DNA from: QYOJ01 sp964449285
Lineage (GTDB): Bacteria > Bacteroidota > Bacteroidia > Bacteroidales > FEN-979
Assembly: GCA_964449285.1 (NCBI GenBank)
Contig: CAYUZX010000077.1
Span: 1 to 11,892, forward strand
DNA: 11,892 nucleotides
Direction of reading: 5' to 3'
In this document: positions 1 through 7,000 of the stretch, piece after piece
How the letters are laid out: the number at the start of each line of letters is the position of its first letter
Numbering within the stretch: position 1 is the stretch's first letter
Translations under genes and position numbers: made by a program
Notes under the pieces: generated by a model
Database searches by the model: none
What the model was told of the DNA's origin: nothing
Seen by the model: only the letters and a program-made list of their open reading frames with translations

Positions 1-28
1 ATCCGGCATCCGGTATCCGGCATTCGAA
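1..28. repeat. Heptamer tandem array, ATCCGGC type
   Basis: Three consecutive 7-base units (ATCCGGC, ATCCGGT, ATCCGGC) are followed by a diverged fourth unit, ATTCGAA. The array reaches the left edge of the window, so its full length is unknown. It ends two bases before the ATG of the DUF4492 gene and occupies the place where a ribosome binding site would be expected. Bases 22-29 (ATTCGAAT) form a perfect palindrome. The array has no stop triplet on either strand, unlike the arrays further along the window. Confidence 0.8.
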
Positions 29-30
29 TC

Positions 31-243
31 ATGAAACTACTAAACAGCATCTGGCGCTTCTACTACGACGGCTTCCAGGCTATGACAGTCGGACGGAAAC
101 TATGGCTTGTGATCCTGATCAAGTTTTTTGTCATCTTTTTTGTTCTGAAACTTTTCTTTTTCCCTAATTTCCTGAATTCCAGATTCCAATCCGATACTGA
201 GAAGGGTGATTACGTGAGGGAACAGTTGATTATCCGCGAATAA
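31..243 (+). CDS. DUF4492 family small membrane protein
   Basis: This 70-residue protein has a basic and aromatic N-terminus (IWRFYYDGF, residues 7-15), one strongly hydrophobic segment at about residues 24-44 (rich in Phe, Ile and Leu, ending in FFFPNFLNSR) and a charged C-terminal tail. The WRFYxDGF...MTxGRxLW pattern and the length match the DUF4492 family, which I know from Bacteroidota as a gene directly upstream of cydA. No biochemical function is established for the family to my knowledge. The context suggests a role in assembly or stability of cytochrome bd, but this is inference. Position 31 is the first ATG in the frame, although the frame stays open to the window edge. No Shine-Dalgarno sequence is visible because a heptamer array sits immediately upstream. 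The gap to cydA is 48 nt and contains a promoter-like element. Confidence 0.85.
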   Translation: MKLLNSIWRFYYDGFQAMTVGRKLWLVILIKFFVIFFVLKLFFFPNFLNSRFQSDTEKGDYVREQLIIRE

Positions 244-258
244 TTCAAGATATATTCT

Positions 259-266
259 TATTTTTG
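259..266 (+). promoter_or_regulatory. Possible Bacteroidota -7 promoter element before cydA
   Basis: The octamer TATTTTTG is an exact match to the Bacteroidota -7 consensus TAnnTTTG and lies 25 nt before the cydA ATG. A matching -33 TTG at the usual spacing is not evident: the nearest upstream TTG, at 226-228, is about 30 nt away. It could give cydA a start site of its own, in addition to transcription from upstream of the DUF4492 gene. The region is A/T-rich, so a chance match is possible. Confidence 0.4.
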
Positions 267-291
267 GTTACCTCATCAATCTTTCATCCTT

Positions 292-1869
292 ATGATAGAT
301 CAAATAGACCTTAGCATGGTTGATTGGGCCCGGGCCCAGTTTGCGCTTACAGCAATCTACCACTGGCTGTTTGTGCCGCTTACCCTGGGCTTGTCCTTCA
401 TCGTAGCCATCATGGAGACAATTTACGTCAGGACAGGCAACCCTGAATGGAAAAAGATCACCAAATTCTGGATGATTCTCTTCGGGATCAACTTCGCAAT
501 TGGCATTGCAACCGGGATCATCCTGGAGTTCCAGTTTGGCACCAACTGGTCCAACTACTCGTGGTTTGTTGGCGATATCTTCGGAGCCCCGCTGGCGATT
601 GAGGGAATCATGGCTTTCTTCCTCGAATCAACCTTCATTGCCATCATGTTCTTCGGCTGGAATAAGGTAAGCAAAGGATTCCACCTTGCATCCTCCTGGC
701 TTACTGCGATTGGCGCCAACCTCTCGGCCCTGTGGATCCTGGTGGCCAATGCCTGGATGCAAAATCCAATTGGCATGGAGTTCAATCCGGATACGGCCCG
801 CAACGAGATGGTAAATTTTTGGGAAATCTTATTTTCCCCGATGGCCGTAAATAAATTTCTACACACCGTCTCCAACGGCTATGTCATCGCATCACTCTTC
901 GTGATCGGGATCAGTGCGTGGTTCCTCCTTAACAAACGACATGTCCTAACTGCCAAAAGGAGTATCCTGGTAGCCGCAATTTTCGGGATCATCACTTCGA
1001 TGTTCCTGACTTTTACAGGCGACGGGTCGGCTTATACCGTCGCCCAGAAACAACCGATGAAGCTGGCTGCAATGGAGGGCCTTTATGAAGGCAAAGCCGG
1101 CGCAGGCCTGGTGGCCTTCGGGATTCTGAACCCTTCCAGGAATCCGGGTGATGGCGAAGATCCATTCCTGATGAAAATCGAGGTACCCCGCCTCCTTTCC
1201 ATCCTGGGATACCGTGATGCGAATGCCTTTGTCCCCGGAGTTGACAACATCATCAATGGGGGGTTTAAACCCTGGTTTAAAAACATCCCCGACGAGGAGA
1301 GAGAGATGACCTACTCGGTTGCCCAGAAGATTGAAAGAGGAAAACTCGCTATCTCTGCACTGAGGGATTATAAAACAGCATCTAAAGCAGGTGACACCAT
1401 CCTGGCAACCATCTCAAAGAAGAACCTGGAAGAGAATTTTGCCTACTTCGGTTACGGCTACCTCAACAAGCCCGAATCGGTGATCCCCAACGTCCAGCTC
1501 ACTTTCTACAGTTTCCACCTGATGGTGATGTTGGGAATTTATTTTATCCTTCTTTTCATTGTCGTTCTCTATTTCCTCAACCATGGCACAATAGAAAAGC
1601 AACGATGGCTCCTCTGGGCAGCTCTCTGGACGATACCCCTCGGCTACCTGGCAAGCCAGGCGGGTTGGGTTGTTGCTGAGGTAGGAAGGCAACCATGGGT
1701 CATCCAGGACCTCCTTCCAACCATAGCAGCCGTTTCAATGGTTGAGTCCGCATCGGTCAAAACTACCTTCTGGATCTTTGCGGCACTCTTCACGGCCCTG
1801 CTGATTGCAGAAGTGATGATCATGGTGAGGCAGATCAAAATCGGACCTAATGATGGAGGGCAAAAGTGA
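292..1869 (+). CDS. cydA: Cytochrome bd quinol oxidase subunit I (CydA)
   Basis: CydA carries hemes b558, b595 and d, oxidises quinol and reduces O2 to water in the cytoplasmic membrane. The 525 residues are close to the E. coli length (about 522). Ligands and key residues are visible by pattern. His24 (in YHWLFVPLTLG) matches E. coli His19, and Glu104 and Glu112 (PLAIEG...FFLES) match Glu99 and Glu107. His191 (FLHTVSNGY) matches His186. Lys257 and Glu262 (KLAAMEG) match the quinol-loop Lys252 and Glu257, and Met411 (FHLMV) matches Met393. The signature GRQPW is at 465-469. The hydrophilic stretch between about 246 and 402 is long, as in long-Q-loop enzymes. The residue equivalent to E. coli Arg391 appears to be His409. 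There is no obvious Shine-Dalgarno sequence. The stop codon overlaps the start of cydB, which points to translational coupling. Confidence 0.98.
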   Translation: MIDQIDLSMVDWARAQFALTAIYHWLFVPLTLGLSFIVAIMETIYVRTGNPEWKKITKFWMILFGINFAIGIATGIILEFQFGTNWSNYSWFVGDIFGAPLAIEGIMAFFLESTFIAIMFFGWNKVSKGFHLASSWLTAIGANLSALWILVANAWMQNPIGMEFNPDTARNEMVNFWEILFSPMAVNKFLHTVSNGYVIASLFVIGISAWFLLNKRHVLTAKRSILVAAIFGIITSMFLTFTGDGSAYTVAQKQPMKLAAMEGLYEGKAGAGLVAFGILNPSRNPGDGEDPFLMKIEVPRLLSILGYRDANAFVPGVDNIINGGFKPWFKNIPDEEREMTYSVAQKIERGKLAISALRDYKTASKAGDTILATISKKNLEENFAYFGYGYLNKPESVIPNVQLTFYSFHLMVMLGIYFILLFIVVLYFLNHGTIEKQRWLLWAALWTIPLGYLASQAGWVVAEVGRQPWVIQDLLPTIAAVSMVESASVKTTFWIFAALFTALLIAEVMIMVRQIKIGPNDGGQK

Positions 1870-3032
1870 TGTTTGAAGCCATGTCATTGCTCAGCCTTCA
1901 ACACTATTGGTGGATGATCATCTCCCTGCTAGCCAGCCTTCTGGTCTTCCTGATGTTTGTACAGGGAGGGCAAACCCTGATTTACACCCTGGGTAAGACT
2001 GAAACGGAACGAAAGATTATTGTCAACACCCTTGGGCGGAAGTGGGAATTCACTTTTACTACACTCGTCACCTTTGGAGGAGCTTTCTTTGCCTCCTTCC
2101 CCCTTTTCTACTCCACCAGCTTCGGAGGAGCGTATTGGATATGGATGATAATCCTTTTCGCATTTGTAATCCAGGCCATCGCGTATGAGTTCAGAACCAA
2201 GCCAAACAACTTTCTCGGCCAGCGTACTTTTGAGATCTTCCTTTTTATCAATGGAGCGCTAGGGACAATACTGATTGGTGCAGCTGTGTCGACCTTCTTC
2301 ACAGGATCAGAATTTGTTGTCAACAAGCTGAATCTGACGAACCTTGCCAACCCGATCATATCCCGCTGGCAAGGTCCTGCCTATGGCCTTGAAGCTGTGT
2401 TGAACTGGCGAAACATCGATCTTGGCCTCACACTATTCTTCCTGGCCAGGGTGCTTGGCATCCTCTATATCCTCAACTCAGTTGACAATGATGCAATTGC
2501 CAAAAGAAGCCACAAGCAATTGTGGCTCAACGCTATTCCATTTCTGATCTTCTTCCTGGCATACGTCTTCGCTCTGATGATTAACAAGGGGTTTGCCGTG
2601 GAGCCGGAGACAGGAAGAATCTATATGGAACCTTATAAATACTGGCATAACCTCATTGAGATGCCGGTAGTGGCGATTCTTTTTGTCGTAGGTGTCTTGC
2701 TGGTGCTGTTTGGGATCATAAGACCACTACACAAATTTAATACCTGTTCCTCACAAGGGATCTGGTTTGCAGGTCCTGGAACAGTCCTGACCATCTTTGC
2801 ACTCTTTCTCCTGGCGGGATTTAACAATACAGCCTACTACCCCTCTACCATTGACTTGCAGAGTTCCCTGACCATCATGAACAGTTCATCAAGTCATTAT
2901 ACCCTCACTGCGATGAGCTACGTCTCCCTGATGGTCCCGTTTGTTCTGGCTTATATTATTTATGCCTGGTGGTCGCTCAACCGAAAGAAGATTACAGAAG
3001 AGGAGATGGAAGAGGGAGGACATGCTTATTAA
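1869..3032 (+). CDS. cydB: Cytochrome bd quinol oxidase subunit II (CydB)
   Basis: This is the second integral membrane subunit of cytochrome bd, with about nine hydrophobic segments in 387 residues (E. coli CydB has about 379). Recognisable stretches are VQGGQTL (31-37), TETER (44-48), the KWEFTFTTLVTFGGAFFASFP stretch from residue 58, AYEFR, and a C-terminal ITEEEMEEGGHAY tail resembling the E. coli ITKEDIERNTHSLY end. I chose the ATG at 1869, which overlaps the cydA stop in a TGATG arrangement, because GGAGGG at 1855-1860 then has an 8-nt spacer. A GTG at 1866 would add one Met and is the alternative. The acidic DGFD and WDG motifs of the E. coli protein read QGGQ and WEF here, which I believe is usual for this lineage. 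A tandem repeat follows four bases after the stop. Confidence 0.97.
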   Translation: MFEAMSLLSLQHYWWMIISLLASLLVFLMFVQGGQTLIYTLGKTETERKIIVNTLGRKWEFTFTTLVTFGGAFFASFPLFYSTSFGGAYWIWMIILFAFVIQAIAYEFRTKPNNFLGQRTFEIFLFINGALGTILIGAAVSTFFTGSEFVVNKLNLTNLANPIISRWQGPAYGLEAVLNWRNIDLGLTLFFLARVLGILYILNSVDNDAIAKRSHKQLWLNAIPFLIFFLAYVFALMINKGFAVEPETGRIYMEPYKYWHNLIEMPVVAILFVVGVLLVLFGIIRPLHKFNTCSSQGIWFAGPGTVLTIFALFLLAGFNNTAYYPSTIDLQSSLTIMNSSSSHYTLTAMSYVSLMVPFVLAYIIYAWWSLNRKKITEEEMEEGGHAY

Positions 3033-3036
3033 ATGG

Positions 3037-3059
3037 TGAAATAGCGAAATAGTGAAATG
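3037..3059. repeat. Octamer tandem repeat after cydB
   Basis: Two full 8-base units (TGAAATAG, CGAAATAG) and a 7-base partial unit (TGAAATG) start four bases after the cydB stop codon. The repeat brings TGA and TAG triplets on the + strand and no stop triplets on the - strand. It is followed within six bases by a heptamer array of unrelated sequence. Confidence 0.7.
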
Positions 3060-3064
3060 TTTTT

Positions 3065-3096
3065 AATTCGTAATTCATAATTCTTAATTCGTAATT
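3065..3096. repeat. Heptamer tandem array, AATTCGT type (degenerate copy)
   Basis: Units are AATTCGT, AATTCAT, AATTCTT, AATTCGT and a partial AATT. The last base of the array is directly next to the ATG at 3097, so the array forms the whole upstream region of the CydX-like gene and leaves no Shine-Dalgarno sequence. The same heptamer appears as a near-perfect array at 3944-3989, suggesting a shared origin; this copy has accumulated point changes. Confidence 0.85.
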
Positions 3097-3219
3097 ATGT
3101 ACACAGTCTCCATCATCTGGTATTTGGCGTGGCCGGTGATAATCATCGTTTCTACGATCATCATCATCTTTGCTGTCAAGAAGTTTGATCATAAACAAAA
3201 AGAGATCTCAGAATTATGA
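3097..3219 (+). CDS. Probable CydX-like small subunit of cytochrome bd
   Basis: This 40-codon ORF lies 64 nt after cydB. The protein has a short N-terminus, a WYLAW motif at residues 8-12, a hydrophobic helix through about residue 27 (VIIIVSTIIIIFAV) and a polar tail (KKFDHKQKEISEL). E. coli CydX (37 residues) has WYFAW at residues 2-6 and Glu25-His26. Shifting by six residues without a gap puts Asp31-His32 here opposite Glu25-His26. CydX stabilises the heme groups of cytochrome bd in E. coli and is encoded after cydB, the same position as here. The weak points are that the conserved CydX glycine (Gly9) is replaced by Ile15, that the protein is very short, and that no ribosome binding site is visible. 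A different one-helix accessory protein remains possible. It overlaps the start of a 30-codon frame through ATGA. Confidence 0.65.
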   Translation: MYTVSIIWYLAWPVIIIVSTIIIIFAVKKFDHKQKEISEL

Positions 3220-3307
3220 AAAACCCCATTCATCTTGTCCATCGGCTGACAGCAGGAGCAGCTAACGATCACCGCCTGGCGGCATCAGGGAAGTTCTATA
3301 TGCGGTA

Positions 3308-3952
3308 ATGGAAACGATGACCGATTTTTTTGATCTGCTCATGCATTCAGACAGACTGATCCGAATGGGTGGGCTGGCATTGCTATTGGTCATCGTTTTC
3401 CTGGAGACAGGGGTTTTCTTTGGGTTTATATTTGCCGGGGATGCCCTGCTGTTTAGTGCTGGGTTACTGTGCGGAACCGATCTGCTGAACATCAACCTTT
3501 TTTTCCTTCTGTTTCTTGTCACTGTAGCAGCAATTGCCGGCAATCTCACCGGATATTATACCGGAAAGTTTCTTGGGAAAAGACTGCACACTAAAAAAGA
3601 TTCGTGGTTTTTTAAAAAGCGACACCTGGAGAAAACGCGCCTCTTTTACGATAAATATGGAGGAATGTCGCTGGTCGCCGGCCGGTTTGTGTGGATCGTC
3701 AGAACCATTGTTCCCATCCTTGCCGGAGCTTCGGATATGGGCTTCAGAAGATTCAGCCTGTTTAACATATTAGGCGCTTTTCTATGGGTATGGACCATGC
3801 TTCCCCTCGGTTACCTAGCCGGCCACCTGATCCCCGGCGCTGAGCAAAACATTGGCTATTTCGTTCTGGGAATTTCAATAATCGCAACGTTGGTTCTGGT
3901 ACGGGGGATCTACAATGTAACCACACGGAAAAACGAAGGAAGTAATTCGTAA
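3308..3952 (+). CDS. DedA family membrane protein
   Basis: This 214-residue polytopic inner-membrane protein belongs to the DedA/SNARE-associated family (VTT domain, PF09335). Family members act in envelope homeostasis, and several have been linked to undecaprenyl-phosphate recycling; the substrate of this one cannot be told from sequence. The N-terminal FLETGVFFGFIFAGD segment holds Glu33 and Asp45, twelve apart like E. coli YqjA Glu39 and Asp51. The GRFVWIVRTIVPILAG segment holds Arg126 and Arg132, six apart like YqjA Arg130 and Arg136. The usual PGD reads AGD. The start at 3308 overlaps the stop of a 30-codon frame (TAATG); ATG 3317 is an alternative. No Shine-Dalgarno sequence is seen. 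The last residues (SNS) and the TAA stop are encoded by the heptamer array that begins at 3944, so the natural C-terminus may have been altered. Confidence 0.92.
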   Translation: METMTDFFDLLMHSDRLIRMGGLALLLVIVFLETGVFFGFIFAGDALLFSAGLLCGTDLLNINLFFLLFLVTVAAIAGNLTGYYTGKFLGKRLHTKKDSWFFKKRHLEKTRLFYDKYGGMSLVAGRFVWIVRTIVPILAGASDMGFRRFSLFNILGAFLWVWTMLPLGYLAGHLIPGAEQNIGYFVLGISIIATLVLVRGIYNVTTRKNEGSNS

Positions 3953-3989
3953 TTCGTAATTCGTAATTCGTAATTCGTAATTCGTAATT
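3944..3989. repeat. Heptamer tandem array, AATTCGT type (near-perfect)
   Basis: Six identical AATTCGT units are followed by a partial AATT. The array begins inside the dedA-like gene and supplies its final Asn and Ser codons and the TAA stop (3950-3952). Because the unit is seven bases long, TAA recurs in all three + frames within 21 bases; the - strand has no stop triplets. The identity of the units suggests recent expansion. The same heptamer in degenerate form is at 3065-3096. Confidence 0.95.
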
Positions 3990-4040
3990 AATTTAAAGTC
4001 GTACCTTTACAGTCTAAACCAATCCATCATTTCCCTTCCT

Positions 4041-7000
4041 ATGAAAAAATTACTCCTCACTTCTTTAGGGCTGATTTTCATTATACTAACAGTAAAGTCA
4101 CAGTCCAATGACCCCTCCTGGATTTCCATGATGCAGGACCAAGATGCCAATTTCTTTGCCACGCAAGAAGCTTTCAACGCGTATTGGAAAGATCGTCCAA
4201 TCACCAAAGGGTGCGGCTGGAAGGTTTTTAAACGTTGGGAGTACATGATGCAGGACAGGGTCTCTGCCAACGGAGTGATACCCTCGCCCGATGCCACCTA
4301 TAAAGCCTATACTGATTATATTAAAAATATCCGCTCCATCGGAGGAGCCTGGACTTCCCTGGGTCCTGCCCTGATCCCCCTGCCCGGGCCTGCCGGCTAT
4401 GAGGGATTGGGAAGAATAAACAATGTCGCATTTCACCCTACAGACCTCAACAAATGGTATATTGCAGCTCCCTCCGGCGGCATGTGGATGACCAGCGATG
4501 GGGGTACTACCTGGGAGACCCATACCGACACCCTTCCAACTCTTGGCGTTTCTGCCATCGTAGTGGATTATACGAACCCTGACATCATCTACATTGGAAC
4601 AGGTGACCGGGATGCTGGGGATGCTCCCGGATTAGGTGTTTTTAAAAGCACTGACGGAGGTTATACCTGGGCTCAGTCAACGATAGGAATGGGAGAAAAA
4701 ACCATTGGCGAAATCCTGATGCATCCCACTAACCACCTGATTCTCATAGCCGCTGCCAACGGTGGCGTATACAGAAGTACCAACGCTGGAGCCAACTGGT
4801 CACTCTCAACAACCGGCAACTTCAAAGATCTCAATTTCAAACCCAACGATCCCAATATTGTCTATGGCTCTTCCGCTGCGAGTTTTTACCGCTCGTCTGA
4901 TAATGGCGTGACCTGGACACAGATTACTTCAGGATTAACCGGCGGTCAGCGTGGAACGATTGCTGTTACAGCCTCTAATCCCAATTATGTATATTTTGTC
5001 CAGTCGGATAACAGTAGCGGATTTAAAGGCCTTTACCGGTCAACCGATGCTGGTCTCTCATTCACAACCCGTTCAACTTCACCGAATATCCTGGACTGGT
5101 CATGCGACGGTTCCGGGAGCGGTGGACAGGGATGGTATGACCTCTCCCTGGAAGCAGATCCATTGAATGCGGAAACCATATATGTAGGCGGTGTTGACGT
5201 ATGGAAATCTACCAACGGTGGTACGACATGGGAAATCAACTCGCATTGGTATGGCGGATGCAGTGTTCCCGCTGTGCATGCCGACTGCCATATGCTCAAG
5301 TTCTCCCCGTTTGACGGGAAGTTCTATGCATGCAATGATGGTGGAATTTATAACACAAGCAATGGAGGGACCACATGGAATGACTACACCGAAACCATGA
5401 CAATCGGCCAGATATACAAACTGGGCCAGGCACAAACCGTGAAAGAGAAGGTGATTAACGGCTTCCAGGATAATGGAACTTACACGTATGTTGGCCCCGA
5501 ATGGTGGACAACCGGTGGTGGAGACGGCATGGAGTGTGCTATCGACTATTCGAATGCAGCATGGACCTATCACACGATATATTACGGCGACATCTTCAGG
5601 AAATACAATAACGGCGGTGAAAAAAAGATCGCCGGAGCCGGAACTTACGGCATTGACGAGAGTGGCGCCTGGGTGACGCCGTTTATCCTTCATGAAACCG
5701 ATCCCGAAACGATGTTCGTTGGGTTTAAAAATGTCTGGAGAAGTGAAAATATCCGGGGGGGGGTAATCTCCTGGACAAAAATTTCCGATTTTGGCACAGG
5801 CAATAACTGTGTGGTGGTGGAACAATCTCCTGCCAACACCAACATCCTCTACGTCGCCAGATATGATAACAAACTCTACCGTTCCGATAACTGCAATGAT
5901 GCCACCCCCACCTGGGTTGAGATCACCTCCTTTCTTCCTGCATCAGGATACCCAACCGATATTGAAGCCCATCCTACGAATCCGGATATTGTTTATATCA
6001 CAATGGCTAACGGCGTGTATAAATCGCTTGACAAAGGACTCACCTGGACAAATATCACCGGCGGTTTACCCAACATCCACATCAGCACGATCGCTTACTA
6101 CAAGAATGCCATAGAAGGGCTTTATGTAGGCACCGATGCCGGGGTGTTTTACAAAGATGCTTCGATGACCGACTGGATTCCATTCAACGATGGACTACCG
6201 GTGAGCGTCAGAATTACCGAACTGGATATCTATTACAACGAAGACACCGTCGCCAATGATGCTATCCGCGCAAGCTCTTATGGTAGAGGCCTTTGGGGAT
6301 CTGATATGTATCATTCCATCCCGGATGCCGATTTTGAAGCTGATAAAACTTTGATCCCAATTGGCTGCAGTATCAACTTCACTGACCTTTCATATGGGGT
6401 TCCAACTTCATGGCAATGGACCTTTGAAGGGGGTGTTCCCTCCTCCTCCACTGCGAAACATCCTGCAGATATCGTTTACAATACAACAGGAACATTCCCG
6501 GTTAAACTTGTTGCAACCAATGAAGCGGGATCCGATTCTTTAATAAAGATCAGTTTCATCACGGTAAGTGACGACCTCCTCCCCGATGTAGATTTTATGG
6601 CCAACATCAATGTGATTTGTTCCAACGAACAGGTTTACCTGACAGATTTGACCGAATACTGTCCATCGGCATGGAGCTGGTCTTTCTCACCAAACAATGT
6701 GATCTACCTCCTCGGAACCAATTCAAACAGCCAGAATCCCATCGTGATGTTCACCCAAAATGGGGCATATAGCGTCACGCTTACTGCCACAAATTCGGTA
6801 GGGACCTCAAGTGTTACCAAAGTAGATTTCATTAGGAACGGTGGATATGAACTTCCATTTACGGATGATTTCGAAACCGGTTTCTCCACGCAGTACTGGA
6901 CCATCTACAATCCCGATAGCCACACCACCTGGGATACAATATCAGTCCCGGGGATGTCACCTGATAATAAAGCAGCCTGGATGAATTTCTTTGATTACAT

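Noticed and set aside
555..1838. Several - strand frames of 64-106 codons within cydA
   Set aside because: The CydA protein is unmistakable across the whole stretch and these frames have no recognisable features or separate start signals.
3944..3989. CRISPR array
   Set aside because: Units are seven bases in direct tandem with no spacers, so this is a simple tandem repeat.
4002..4009. TACCTTTA as a -7 promoter element for the propeller gene
   Set aside because: It misses the final G of TAnnTTTG and has no TTG at a fitting distance upstream, because the area before it is a repeat array. It is suggestive in position only.
3953..4040. Intrinsic terminator after the DedA-like gene
   Set aside because: I found no GC-rich hairpin followed by a T run; the region is A/T-rich repeat and a short leader.
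5100..5825. A 241-codon open frame on the - strand inside the propeller gene
   Set aside because: It lies fully antisense to a gene with clear signal peptide, Asp-box and PKD domains, shows no recognisable motif, and is a shadow of the codon use on the + strand.
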